Program-made: the position numbers and the translations under genes
Notes under the pieces: generated by a model
What the model saw: only the letters and a program-made list of their open reading frames with translations
Told to the model about the DNA's origin: nothing
The model's database searches: none
Origin: Pseudolysobacter sp964466115
Lineage (GTDB): Bacteria > Pseudomonadota > Gammaproteobacteria > Xanthomonadales > Rhodanobacteraceae
DNA length: 64,000 nucleotides
Assembly (NCBI GenBank): GCA_964466115.1
Contig: CAYXMH010000008.1
Location: forward strand, 1 to 64,000
Direction: 5' to 3'
Part shown: piece by piece, positions 9,157 to 18,620 of the stretch
Position numbering within the stretch: the first letter of the stretch is position 1
Layout of the letters: every line of letters starts with the position of its first letter

Positions 9157-11688
9157 TTACCGCACCTTTATTAGCTTAACCACATCGAACAGTAACACGG
9201 ACATTATGCCCCCTATCACCGCTATAAAGAGCGGTAAGGGTGATGGGAGCGCGAAACGAAATATGGTGGCCAACCCAGGAACAATCAGGCACCCCGCCAG
9301 CACGGCAATGGCAATAGCGGCCACAATCCAGAAAGCTTGATAACCACGATCAAATAAATGTGGCAAGGTGGCCTCGTGTGAAGCATTCACTCTCACCAAC
9401 ATCAAGTTTCCTACAGTCAAGGCAACGAAAGTAAGCGCGCGCGCCTGCCCTACATTTACCGCCATCGCTAGGGCGGTATAATAGATGCCGAAACTAATAG
9501 TAAGTAGCAATGCACCCTGGATAATACCGAGGGTGAGCTGCCGCCAATCCATTAGCGCTTCATGAGGTGACCGCGGACGCCGTCGCATAATGTCGCTTTC
9601 TTCCGGCGTACTCTCGAAAGCGATCGAGCAAATCGGATCAACCACCATTTCGATCAAGACCACATGCATAGGCATAAGAATGGGCGGCAATCCCAATAGC
9701 AGGGGCAACAAAGCAAGGCCCGCAATGGGTACATGAATAGCAATAATATAAATCAATACTTTGCGTAAATTGTTAAAAATACGCCTCCCCATGCGAATGC
9801 CCGCGACAATACACCCAACGTCGTCATCGAGCATAACAATGCCGGCGGCCTCGCGAGCTACGTCGGTCGCACGCGAGCCAAGTGCCAACCCGATATGCGC
9901 TGCTTTCAACGCGGGTGCGTCATTCACTCCGTCACCGGTCATCGCCACAATTTCGCCATTGGCTTTAAAAGCCTCGACGAGGCGTAATTTTTGCTCGGGG
10001 CGGATACGTGCAAACACCTGCGCTTGTCGTACGATTTCCGCCAAGCGGGCATCGTCCATCGCATCAACCATCGGGCCGGTTATTACAGGGTCGAGGCGGT
10101 CAATGCCCGCCTCACACGCAATGGCGTGGGCCGTTGCGGGGAAATCGCCAGTAATCATCACTACCGCAATGCCCGCCTGTTGAGCCTCCCGCACGGCTTT
10201 AGTTGCAGTAGGGCGCAGCGGATCCTGAAACGCCAACAAACCCTGTAAATTGAAACGCAATTCGCGGAGATCAGCCGGTGGAGTCGCTTCCGCGAGGTCC
10301 GCAACCGCGACGGCAAGAACCCGCAAACCCCGCCGTGCAAGGCGGTCAACTTGAGCGAGCATCCCCTCGCTTTGCTGCAACGACATTCGACATAAAACTG
10401 CAACAGTCTCGGGCGCGCCTTTGGTTGCGATAAGACGCAAACCATTCTCCCTTTGCCACACTCGTGAGACAGCTGGCAAGGTGTGCGTTAGGCCATACTC
10501 GCGTTCCAACGTCCAATCGACATGCAGATGTTCGGTGCCAGTCAGGGTGCTCATACCCAGGGTACTGACTGCTTGATCCATGGGATCGAAGGCTTGCCGC
10601 TTGGAAGCGAGAACCGCGTATTCAATTAGGTGGTGAAACGCTTCAGGAAGTTCGGTTTCCTCCCCCTGCAGTTCAAATGTTTGATCATTCACCACAAGGA
10701 CACGAATGCGCATCCGATTTTCCGTCAAGGTGCCGGTTTTATCAACGCAAAGGACACTCGTAGCGCCCAACGTTTCGATCACCGCGGGGCGACGCGCCAG
10801 TACTTTGATCCGTGTGAGCCGCCAAGCACCCAGCGCCACAAATACCACAAGCACCATAGGAAATTCTTCAGGGAGCAATGACATTGCTACCGCGATACCA
10901 ACGAGCGAACCTTGCAGCCAATCGCTATACGCTAAACCATACAAAGTAACCACACTAAGACTTATCACCAAAGCAATTAGGCCAAACAACCGCACGAGCC
11001 GTCCGATAGACTTCTGTAATAACGTGGATTCGGTTTCAATGGTCACGAGCGATAACCCAATCTTGCCCGCCTGGGTCGCACTACCCGCCTCAGTCACTTC
11101 GGCCATGCCATTTCCGCTAACAGCCAAAGTACCCGCATATATCCACGGCTGACCATCGCCGCCTGGCGCTGAGAATTTAAATGGTTTTTCTGCGACTTGA
11201 ATTTTATGCACGGGAACAGATTCACCGGTAAGTAAAGATTCGTCTAATGAAAAACCTTCACAACGGCGCAAGTACCCATCAGCTGCGACACGCTCCCCTT
11301 CACTTATTAACAAAAGGTCGCCGACAACGACTTCCCGCGCTGGAATGCGCTGCTCATGGCCGTCGCGCACCACGCGTGCGGTTGGCGCGACCAAGGTCCG
11401 CAGCGCTTCGAGAGCACCTTCGCTGCGCGTTTGTTGAACAACCACAAGGCCCACGGCTAAAGCGGCAAACGCCGTCAACAAGAGGCCTTCGTGCAACTCA
11501 CCGACCGCTAGATATATTCCCGCGGCAAACATAAGCAGAAGAAACATCGGCTCGGCCAGTACACCCTTAAGGACACGAAGCACTCCGCGCCTTGGTGGCT
11601 TGGATAATTCATTAAAGCCATTCGAAACCAGGCGTTGCTTTGCTTCGCTCGAGGTTAGGCCGTACCAGTTGGAATTAGAGGACATCAT
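9157..11688 (-). CDS. P2-type cation-transporting P-type ATPase
   Basis: This 843-residue protein has the full P-type layout: an N-terminal cation-ATPase domain (GLTSSEAKQRLVSNGFNEL), actuator motif LLTGES, phosphorylation loop DKTGTLTENRM with Asp at about 316, hinge MTGDGVNDAPALK, and ten predicted membrane helices, four of them after the hinge. The M4 ion-site motif is LLPEEFPMVLV rather than the PEGLP of bacterial Ca2+ pumps, so the ion (Ca2+, Mg2+, K+ or H+) is uncertain. No heavy-metal CPC motif is present, unlike the CopA further along. It lies between the GNAT and the nucleotide-salvage operon. A weak FNR half-site pattern (TTGAT-GACC-ATCTT, minus strand) lies about 39 bases upstream. 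Confidence 0.85.
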   Translation of the reverse strand: MMSSNSNWYGLTSSEAKQRLVSNGFNELSKPPRRGVLRVLKGVLAEPMFLLLMFAAGIYLAVGELHEGLLLTAFAALAVGLVVVQQTRSEGALEALRTLVAPTARVVRDGHEQRIPAREVVVGDLLLISEGERVAADGYLRRCEGFSLDESLLTGESVPVHKIQVAEKPFKFSAPGGDGQPWIYAGTLAVSGNGMAEVTEAGSATQAGKIGLSLVTIETESTLLQKSIGRLVRLFGLIALVISLSVVTLYGLAYSDWLQGSLVGIAVAMSLLPEEFPMVLVVFVALGAWRLTRIKVLARRPAVIETLGATSVLCVDKTGTLTENRMRIRVLVVNDQTFELQGEETELPEAFHHLIEYAVLASKRQAFDPMDQAVSTLGMSTLTGTEHLHVDWTLEREYGLTHTLPAVSRVWQRENGLRLIATKGAPETVAVLCRMSLQQSEGMLAQVDRLARRGLRVLAVAVADLAEATPPADLRELRFNLQGLLAFQDPLRPTATKAVREAQQAGIAVVMITGDFPATAHAIACEAGIDRLDPVITGPMVDAMDDARLAEIVRQAQVFARIRPEQKLRLVEAFKANGEIVAMTGDGVNDAPALKAAHIGLALGSRATDVAREAAGIVMLDDDVGCIVAGIRMGRRIFNNLRKVLIYIIAIHVPIAGLALLPLLLGLPPILMPMHVVLIEMVVDPICSIAFESTPEESDIMRRRPRSPHEALMDWRQLTLGIIQGALLLTISFGIYYTALAMAVNVGQARALTFVALTVGNLMLVRVNASHEATLPHLFDRGYQAFWIVAAIAIAVLAGCLIVPGLATIFRFALPSPLPLFIAVIGGIMSVLLFDVVKLIKVR

Positions 11689-11871
11689 ATCCCCGGACTT
11701 CGTCTGATTCGTATAAGCCGCATCAAAAGATGGTCATCAACGGAACCCATGGCCTGGCTATTCATCGGAAGGTTCTCCATTCATTTGCAGCAACCAATTT
11801 CTGTGAGCCTACCAAAAGACAGGGACCTGCAATGATCGAAAAAAATTAATACAGATCATTTGGGCGACGCT

Positions 11872-12765
11872 TTAACTAAAAGGAAACGTCGTACGGATAG
11901 CATTAGCAATATCCAAAAACACATCGATTGCGTTCGTGGGGTGCGCCACGGTATTGCAAGTAACGATATTTTCCACTCCGGAACTTTTTAACTCTTCGTA
12001 AGATTCGCCACAAAATAACGCATGAACGCCCACACAAATCGGCGCCGGCATCCCGGCCAAGTTTAGCTTAGCGGTAGCGGCGATCATCGTATGGGCGGTG
12101 GAGATGATATCGTCGATGAGCACCGGCGTGCGGGACTGCCATTCCCTCGCATCAGGAACAGACACTTCCACGTCACGGTCACCGCGGCGTTGCTTATGCA
12201 ATACGATCACCGGACAATCCACTCGGTGGGCCACATCCTGCGCCCACTGCACGCTTTCCTCATCCGGCCCGATGATCAAAGGATCATGCACGTGCAAACG
12301 AATCCAATGCGCAATTGCCGCTGCCGACGATACAACCTTAGTAGGAACTGAGTAGATCGCTGATAACGTCGGATGGCGATGCAAATGCGGATCCACCGTG
12401 ACCAACCAGTCGACATACTGAGACAACCAGCGCGCAAATTGCGTTGATGTAATCGCCTCCCCATCGTTAAAGCGCGCGTCCTGGCGCATATAGGCCAAAT
12501 AGGGCGCAACCAGCCCAATGGAAGTTGCGCCAAGTTCGCGCGCAGTGGATGCTGCAAAATACAATTCAATAATTTTGTCGTTTGGGTAATCCAGACCACA
12601 GGCGAAAATCACTGGCCGCCCAGCAGGCAACGTCAGCAATCGGACGTAAGTCTCACCGTCTGGGAACTGATGCACAATGAGCTCGCCACGCTCACCACCA
12701 AGCTCACGCAATAAACTGGCGCTAAGCGTCTCATAGCCGGGCAGTGCATACACTAATGGCGTCAT
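11872..12765 (-). CDS. prs: Ribose-phosphate pyrophosphokinase (PRPP synthetase) homologue
   Basis: The 297-residue product, slightly shorter than housekeeping Prs (about 315), shows the two phosphoribosyltransferase-fold halves. Recognisable elements are LVVHQFPDGE-like text (IVHQFPDGETYVRL), the metal-binding VDPHLHRHP, the flexible loop KQRRGDRDVEV with catalytic Lys/Arg, and the PRPP loop VLIDDIISTAHTMI. The family makes PRPP from ribose-5-phosphate and ATP. Its start overlaps the stop of the phosphorylase gene (ATGA), so the two are co-translated. Being the last gene of an RNase-phosphorylase operon, it probably works in salvage rather than as the main Prs. This form is usual in low-oxygen clusters. 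Confidence 0.85.
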   Translation of the reverse strand: MTPLVYALPGYETLSASLLRELGGERGELIVHQFPDGETYVRLLTLPAGRPVIFACGLDYPNDKIIELYFAASTARELGATSIGLVAPYLAYMRQDARFNDGEAITSTQFARWLSQYVDWLVTVDPHLHRHPTLSAIYSVPTKVVSSAAAIAHWIRLHVHDPLIIGPDEESVQWAQDVAHRVDCPVIVLHKQRRGDRDVEVSVPDAREWQSRTPVLIDDIISTAHTMIAATAKLNLAGMPAPICVGVHALFCGESYEELKSSGVENIVTCNTVAHPTNAIDVFLDIANAIRTTFPFS

Positions 12766-14321
12766 GTTGCAGTTCCCAATGCAATAATCCCATGCTGCGC
12801 CTGCGCGAAATCGAGGGCGTAGCGCAACTCCCCGGGCGATTGTGCATGAATCGTGTACAGCGGTTGACCTTTTTCCACTTGCGCACCTAATGTCACGTGC
12901 AAATCTAAGCCTGCAGCAGGCACCAACGGTGCGCCGGCCAATTTCGCAACACGCGCCAAACGCCGATTGTCGATGCTGGATACGACACCCGGTTGCATCG
13001 CAGTAATTACGTGATGTTCACGCGCAACCGGCGGAACACGCAATCCGCCTTGCGCTTGTGCAATCGCTTGAAATTTCGCCCATGCTCGGCCATCGGCCAG
13101 CACTTTTGCGGCAAGCGCCGCACCTGAATTCGGTGGCGCCAATTGCGCCAATTCCACGATTCGGCCCGCAAGCATAATGGCACGATCCCGCAAATCAACC
13201 GGTGCCGTTGGCTCATTGCGCAGCACCGCAAGCACATCGCGTGCCTCCAGTGCGGGACCAATCCCGCGCCCCACCGGCTGCGTACCATCGGTAAGCACAA
13301 CATCCACTTGCAACCCAAGCGCACGCCCCACTTCGATTAACCGCCACGCTAACGCATGGCCGGCACTTTCGGAGCGGACTTTCGCCGTCGCACCCACCGG
13401 CACATCGACCAGAACATGGGTGGATCCCGCAGCCGCTTTTTTCGAGATGACCGATGCCACAAGTTGCGCGTCGCTGTCCAAATCCAATGGTCGTTCGACG
13501 CGAATCAAAATATCATCCACCGGGCTTAGTGTTACCGAGCCACCCCAGACAATGCATCCGCCCTCTCGTTCCACCACGCGCCGCATCGCCGGAACGTCCA
13601 GCGCGACCGGTGCCAGCGTTTCCATTGTGTCGGCAGTTCCCGCTGGGGACGTTATGGCACGCGAAGACGTCTTAGGAATAACCAAACCCAGCGCAGCAAT
13701 AATTGGCACAACGATCAGCGTAGTTCGGTTTCCGGGAATACCGCCAACACAATGTTTATCCACAACGGGGCGTGTTGGCCAAGTAAGCCGTGCACCGGTC
13801 GACACCATCGCACGCGTTAATGCAATGGTTTCCTGCTGGTTAAGACGATCTCCAGCACACGCCGTAATGAAAGCCGCCATCTCGATGTTTGAATAGTGAC
13901 CTGCACCGATGTCGTCGATCACTTGCTGCAGCGCAGCTGCTGTGAACTCATGGCCAAATACTTTGGCACGCACATGCGAGAACGACTCAATCGGCGCCGG
14001 ATGGCGGATGCAGACGCGATCCTGTTCGGTCGCCCCGAGCGCCGACCAGGCCGCTTCGGATAGTCCGGCTTCGTCCTCGGACAATTCAATCAGTCCACCG
14101 GCGCGCACAACATTTAGTGTGGCGATGATGTGCTTGCCATTCTGGCGCAGCTCCACGCGCGATTGCGATTCAAAACCCTCCGATCGACATACGTGCGATT
14201 CCTCACGCAGGAATACGACCGGTTCCTGGTACGTGTCGATACCAAGACGGCGGATGCGCAACGCATGCTCGCTAGACACAATGCAGTCCGGAGTGTTTGC
14301 AGTTTTCGAGTCAGCGGCCAT
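12762..14321 (-). CDS. Thymidine phosphorylase / AMP phosphorylase family enzyme
   Basis: A start at 14321 is chosen: it is 4 bases after the stop of the nuclease gene, while the longer frame would overlap that gene by 130 bases. The 519-residue length fits the 'type 2' thymidine phosphorylase subfamily that includes archaeal AMP phosphorylase, longer than DeoA (about 440). Family elements include TRAMVSTGARLTW, VDKHCVGGIPGNRTTLIVVPI, KTSSRAITSPAGTADTMETL and a C-terminal domain with VEKGQPLYTIHAQ. It should cleave a nucleoside or NMP with phosphate to give the base and (deoxy)ribose-1-phosphate or ribose-1,5-bisphosphate. The operon link to PRPP synthetase favours an NMP substrate, but this is inference. 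Confidence 0.82.
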   Translation of the reverse strand: MAADSKTANTPDCIVSSEHALRIRRLGIDTYQEPVVFLREESHVCRSEGFESQSRVELRQNGKHIIATLNVVRAGGLIELSEDEAGLSEAAWSALGATEQDRVCIRHPAPIESFSHVRAKVFGHEFTAAALQQVIDDIGAGHYSNIEMAAFITACAGDRLNQQETIALTRAMVSTGARLTWPTRPVVDKHCVGGIPGNRTTLIVVPIIAALGLVIPKTSSRAITSPAGTADTMETLAPVALDVPAMRRVVEREGGCIVWGGSVTLSPVDDILIRVERPLDLDSDAQLVASVISKKAAAGSTHVLVDVPVGATAKVRSESAGHALAWRLIEVGRALGLQVDVVLTDGTQPVGRGIGPALEARDVLAVLRNEPTAPVDLRDRAIMLAGRIVELAQLAPPNSGAALAAKVLADGRAWAKFQAIAQAQGGLRVPPVAREHHVITAMQPGVVSSIDNRRLARVAKLAGAPLVPAAGLDLHVTLGAQVEKGQPLYTIHAQSPGELRYALDFAQAQHGIIALGTAT

Positions 14322-14325
14322 CGTA

Positions 14326-15705
14326 TTATGTCGCGCTAGGCGTTGCTTCAAGCTCGACGCATTCCTGATGCTCGGGAACGTGCACCGACCAACCCAACTG
14401 GCGTTCGATACGTTGCCGCAGCGCATCGGCCGCGACCGGTTCGCCGTGAGTGACAAACGTCATGCGCGGCGGCGCGCGATAATTTTTAAGCCACTGCAGG
14501 ATTTCCGAGTAATCGGCATGCGCAGACAATGTGGATAACAACGCAATTTCTGCACGCACCGGAATATCTTGGCCGTGAATGCGGATCTCCTTCGCACCCG
14601 CCAGCATCGCGGCACCTCGTGTACCGGCGGCCTGGAATCCCGAAAACAGAATCGTATTGCGCGCATCCGGCGCGAAGGCTTTCAAATGATGCACGACGCG
14701 ACCACCCGTGGCCATGCCGCTCGCTGCGATAATGATCATCGGTTGCCGTTGCGCGTTGAGGCGTTCGGATTCCTCCACGCTGTTGACGTATTTCGCCGCA
14801 CGGCACATCGCGTTGCACTCCTTTGGATCCAGGCGGTGCTCGTTCCTGAATTCGTGATAAAGCTGTGTGACGTCAACCGCCATCGGACTGTTCAAATACA
14901 CCGGCAAACTGGCGGGAATCCGCCCTTGCGCTTTTAATTGATGCACGTAATAAAGCAGCGTCTGCGCTCGACCCACCGCAAACGACGGCACGATAACAAC
15001 ACCTCCGCGTGCAATGGTGCGCGTAATAATCGGCTCGAGTTCATCGGCTGGATTGATGTTCGCATGCAAACGATCGCCATATGTCGATTCAACGATAAGG
15101 TAATCGGCATGATCGACTGCCCGCGGCTCAACCATAATCGAATCGTGTGGCCGACCAAGATCGCCAGAAAAAACAACCTTACAAGCACCATCGGTGAGGG
15201 TCACAAACGCGGAACCCAAAATATGCCCAGATGGGGTCAACTGCGCCGTCAGATTTTGTCCAAGCTCGATCGGCCGATCGTATGGAACGGGGCGAAAATA
15301 GCGCAACGACTTTTCTGCATCTCCTTGCGTATACAGCGGCAACGCGGGTTTGTGCTTTGAGAAACCGTGCCGATTCGCGTATTGCGCATCCTCCTCTTGC
15401 AAATGGCCGCTGTCTGGTAATAATAATTTGCACAATTCCAAGGTTGCTTCGGTGCAATGGATGGGCCCGCGGAATCCGTGTTTGACCAGCAACGGTATAT
15501 ATCCACTGTGATCCAAGTGCGCATGCGTGAGCACCACGGCGGACAATTTCTTTGGATCAAACGGCAGCGCCGACCAATTGCGCAAACGCAGTTGCTTTAA
15601 ACCCTGAAACAACCCGCAATCGATAAGAATACGATTGTCGCCGCAGGTCACCAAATATTTTGAGCCGGTCACCGTTCCTGCCGCACCTAAGAATTGAAGC
15701 TTCAT
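14326..15705 (-). CDS. Beta-CASP metallo-beta-lactamase RNase (YSH1/CPSF73-like)
   Basis: The 459-residue product carries the MBL motif THAHLDHSGYIP (zinc ligands HxHxDH), the distal His in LTPSGHILGSAF, Asp in FSGDLGRPHD, the beta-CASP features ESTYGDR, VVIVPSFAVGRAQ and LSAHAD, and the RMMBL end THGEPVAADALRQRI. The family consists of endo/exoribonucleases related to CPSF73 and RNase J. It is cytoplasmic and uses two zinc ions. It heads the operon with the phosphorylase (4-base gap) and PRPP synthetase, suggesting RNA turnover coupled to nucleotide salvage. An FNR-like box lies about 100 bases upstream in the divergent promoter region. Confidence 0.88.
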   Translation of the reverse strand: MKLQFLGAAGTVTGSKYLVTCGDNRILIDCGLFQGLKQLRLRNWSALPFDPKKLSAVVLTHAHLDHSGYIPLLVKHGFRGPIHCTEATLELCKLLLPDSGHLQEEDAQYANRHGFSKHKPALPLYTQGDAEKSLRYFRPVPYDRPIELGQNLTAQLTPSGHILGSAFVTLTDGACKVVFSGDLGRPHDSIMVEPRAVDHADYLIVESTYGDRLHANINPADELEPIITRTIARGGVVIVPSFAVGRAQTLLYYVHQLKAQGRIPASLPVYLNSPMAVDVTQLYHEFRNEHRLDPKECNAMCRAAKYVNSVEESERLNAQRQPMIIIAASGMATGGRVVHHLKAFAPDARNTILFSGFQAAGTRGAAMLAGAKEIRIHGQDIPVRAEIALLSTLSAHADYSEILQWLKNYRAPPRMTFVTHGEPVAADALRQRIERQLGWSVHVPEHQECVELEATPSAT

Positions 15706-15803
15706 TTAGCACCCGCGATGCCGAAACCAAAGGGATGGCACATGGCCTTACTGCCAATTATAGTAACCTTTATCGATATTACGCTCCGCCCAACCCCCGG
15801 TTG

Positions 15804-15817
15804 CTGACCTAAATCAA
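15804..15817 (+). promoter_or_regulatory. FNR/ANR-like box in divergent promoter region
   Basis: The site CTGAC-CTAA-ATCAA matches 8 of the 10 defined positions of the FNR consensus. It lies 53 bases before the start at 15870 and about 100 bases before the divergent nuclease operon start at 15705, so it could serve either gene. Confidence 0.5.
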
Positions 15818-15869
15818 TAACAAGCTCGACCGTTCCCACACCATCGAATTTTTATAGAGGCTATTTGCT

Positions 15870-16406
15870 ATGACTAGCGAAGGCACTGAAATCCCGATCG
15901 AATTGCGCATTCGCAGTATGAACCAATTGTTCGAATCGTTCGATCCTTCGCCATTTCGTGAAAAGGCGCTGGATCCCGCCGCGCACCGCTATATTCTAAG
16001 TTGCGCGCAGGAATCCTCACCCAACCCCTCACTGCGTTTGGTTATCCATCTCGCGCAATCGCTGCGCGATGAAAGCGGCGTAATCATCGAAGGAATCCAC
16101 AATCACTTCCGGCTCGAAGCGCAAACCGCGCGCCGTGAACTGCATCGGCAAATGCGGATCGGGCGTTTCTCGCTGTTGTGGGGCCTTGTGATTTTAGCGG
16201 CGTGCTCTGCTGGACGCGGCCTGCTCGCAATGCAACCGGAACCGATTGTGCGGTTCTTTTCAGAAGGATTGCTGATTCTGGGTTGGGTTTCGCTCTGGAG
16301 ACCGATCGAAATTTTGCTTTTTGAACATTGGAAAGCGCGTGATGAATGCCGGTGGTTGGAGCGATTATCGAAAATACGCGTGGAGTTTACGTTTTATCCC
16401 GAATAA
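15870..16406 (+). CDS. Two-helix membrane protein of unknown function
   Basis: The 178-residue product has a soluble N-terminal half beginning IPIELRIRSMNQLFESFDPSPF. Two hydrophobic segments follow (about 105-123, LLWGLVILAACSAG, and 131-150, EGLLILGWVSLWRPIEILLF), then a charged C-terminus with WLERLSKIRVEFTFYP. I recognise the pattern from uncharacterised proteins encoded beside acetate-kinase and P-type ATPase genes in low-oxygen clusters, but know no function. GAGGCTATTTGCT precedes the ATG. An FNR-like box is 53 bases upstream. The gene is convergent with copA. Confidence 0.7.
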   Translation: MTSEGTEIPIELRIRSMNQLFESFDPSPFREKALDPAAHRYILSCAQESSPNPSLRLVIHLAQSLRDESGVIIEGIHNHFRLEAQTARRELHRQMRIGRFSLLWGLVILAACSAGRGLLAMQPEPIVRFFSEGLLILGWVSLWRPIEILLFEHWKARDECRWLERLSKIRVEFTFYPE

Positions 16407-16422
16407 CGGTTGCGTGGCAGTG

Positions 16423-18606
16423 CTACCGCACACTCCGCAACCGCAATGCATTACCGACCACCGAAACCGAACTGAAACTCATCGCCAATGCCGCAATCAT
16501 TGGCGATAACAACGTCCCTGTAAACGGATACAAAACACCGGCCGCGATCGGAATCCCCAGCGCGTTGTAGATTAATGCAAAACCTAAGTTCTGATGCATA
16601 TTGCGCACCGCCTGCTGCGACAACACGCGCGCGCGTAAAATCCCACGCAGATCACCCTTAATCAAGGTAACGTGGCCGCTGTTCATCGCAACATCGGTGC
16701 CGGTTCCCATTGCAATTCCGACATCGGCACGCGCCAACGCCGGCGCATCGTTGATGCCGTCTCCAGCCATCGCGACCTTGTGTCCTTGCATTTGCAGCTT
16801 GGCCACCAAGGCCACCTTGTCGGCTGGTTCAACTTCCCCGATCACCTCATCAATACCCAGGCGTTCACCCACCGATCGCGCGGTCGTCCAACCATCGCCG
16901 GTTGCCATGACCAGGCGCAATCCCGCTGCCTGCAGTGCGTACACCGCTTCCGGTGTGCTCGCTTTGATCGGATCAGATACCGCGAACAAACCCGCTAATC
17001 GATCGTCAATGGCGAGATAGATCACGCTGGCGCCTTCGTTGCGCAACGTTTCCGCAATCCTTTGCAACGGAGTTACCTCAATATTTTTTTGCTGCATCAG
17101 GCCCACGCTGCCCAACACAATGCCATGGCCGCCGACCTGCCCGCTCACGCCCACCCCGCCAGCACTGTCGAAGGCAGACGGTTGTTCTAGCTTAAGGCCC
17201 CGGCGCTTGGCTTCGGCAACGATCGCTTGCGCTAACGGATGCTCAGCGGCTTGATCTAAGCTCGCGGCAATCCGCAAAATTTCATTAACATCAAAACCTT
17301 CAGCGGCCACAACACGATCGAATGCCGGCTTGCCTTCGGTCAAGGTGCCGGTTTTATCGATCACCAAGGTATCGATCGTGCGCATCGCTTCGATTGCTGC
17401 GGCATCGCGAAACAACACACCTGAACCGGCGCCCTTACCGGTTGCAACCATAATCGACATCGGCGTAGCAAGACCCAAAGCGCAAGGGCAGGCAATGATC
17501 AATACGGCAAGGGCATTGATCAGCGCATACACCCAACGCGGTTCGGGACCGAGCAGGCTCCAAACAAAAAATGTCGTCACAGCAATTGCGATGACCACCG
17601 CCACAAACCACCCGGCCACCGCATCGGCTAAGCGCTGCATCGGCGCACGCGTGCGCTGCGCTTGCGCAACCATTTGCACAATTTGCGCAAACATCGTTTG
17701 CGCGCCGACGCGCTCGGCGCGCATGATGAGACTACCGGTGGTATTAAGCGTTGCGCCAACGACCTTATCACCGGCGCGCTTAGTGGTCGGTAATGGCTCG
17801 CCGGTTAGCATCGATTCGTCAACCGCACTGATGCCCTCGATCACGGCGCCATCAACGGGAACTTTTTCACCAGGGCGCACGCGTAACCGATCACCCGGTT
17901 GCACCTCCATCAGCGGCACATCTTCCTCAAAACCATCGCTAAGAATTCGACGTGCGATTTTCGGCGCAAGCTGCAGCAATGCCTTAATCGCCTGCGATGT
18001 CTGCGAACGCGCGCGCAGCTCAAGCACTTGCCCTAGCAATGTCAACGATACGATAACAGCAGCGGCCTCGAAGTAAACCCCGACGCGTCCGTGCTCGACA
18101 AACGAAACTGGAAAAACCTGCGGCACCAGCGTGCCGATCACGCTATAACAATAGGCAATCGCAATGCCAAGACCAATCAAGGTCCACATGTTCGGGCTGC
18201 GATGAATCACCGATTGAATGGCGCGCACGAAAAATGGCCACCCGGCCCACAACACGACCGGTGTCGCCAGGATCAATTCGATCCAAGACTGAGTTTGTGG
18301 TGCAACAACTGCCAGACGGTGCCCCGACATGGCTAAAACAAACACGACGAACGTAAGCGGTAATGTCCACCAAAACCGGCGGGTGAAATCGTCGAGCTCA
18401 GTCGTATCCTCCACTTCGCTTACCGGCATGACGGGCTCCAGTGCCATGCCGCAAATAGGACAATTGCCTGGACCCGACTGCCGGACCTGCGGGTGCATCG
18501 GACAGAGGTACTCGCCCGCCATAACAACATTCGGCGCCGCAAGTGACGCGTTCATTGTATGAACGCAATGGTGATGCGCCGTCTTTACAGTGGGATCCGT
18601 TTTCAT
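16423..18606 (-). CDS. copA: Copper-translocating P1B-type ATPase with HMBD
   Basis: The 727-residue protein opens with a His-rich stretch and a heavy-metal-binding domain (YLCPMHPQVRQSGPGNCPIC, from about 33) instead of a CxxC HMA domain. The membrane CPC motif (ACPCALGLATPMSIMV) is at about 373, phosphorylated Asp in DKTGTLTEGKP at about 417, the HP motif is EHPLAQAIV, and the hinge is MAGDGINDAPALA. These mark a Cu(I) exporter (P1B-1). It moves cytoplasmic copper to the periplasm, where the multicopper oxidase encoded 14 bases upstream can oxidise it. It is last in the copper operon. Silver may also be a substrate. Confidence 0.9.
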   Translation of the reverse strand: MKTDPTVKTAHHHCVHTMNASLAAPNVVMAGEYLCPMHPQVRQSGPGNCPICGMALEPVMPVSEVEDTTELDDFTRRFWWTLPLTFVVFVLAMSGHRLAVVAPQTQSWIELILATPVVLWAGWPFFVRAIQSVIHRSPNMWTLIGLGIAIAYCYSVIGTLVPQVFPVSFVEHGRVGVYFEAAAVIVSLTLLGQVLELRARSQTSQAIKALLQLAPKIARRILSDGFEEDVPLMEVQPGDRLRVRPGEKVPVDGAVIEGISAVDESMLTGEPLPTTKRAGDKVVGATLNTTGSLIMRAERVGAQTMFAQIVQMVAQAQRTRAPMQRLADAVAGWFVAVVIAIAVTTFFVWSLLGPEPRWVYALINALAVLIIACPCALGLATPMSIMVATGKGAGSGVLFRDAAAIEAMRTIDTLVIDKTGTLTEGKPAFDRVVAAEGFDVNEILRIAASLDQAAEHPLAQAIVAEAKRRGLKLEQPSAFDSAGGVGVSGQVGGHGIVLGSVGLMQQKNIEVTPLQRIAETLRNEGASVIYLAIDDRLAGLFAVSDPIKASTPEAVYALQAAGLRLVMATGDGWTTARSVGERLGIDEVIGEVEPADKVALVAKLQMQGHKVAMAGDGINDAPALARADVGIAMGTGTDVAMNSGHVTLIKGDLRGILRARVLSQQAVRNMHQNLGFALIYNALGIPIAAGVLYPFTGTLLSPMIAALAMSFSSVSVVGNALRLRSVR

Positions 18607-18620
18607 ATCTTCTTTAAGAT

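Noticed and set aside
13177..13896. Open frame of 239 codons on the plus strand
   Set aside because: It is antisense to the phosphorylase gene, has Ser/Thr/Pro/Arg-rich shadow composition and no ribosome site.
14322..14456. N-terminal extension of the phosphorylase
   Set aside because: It would overlap the nuclease gene by over 130 bases; the ATG 4 bases after the nuclease stop is better.
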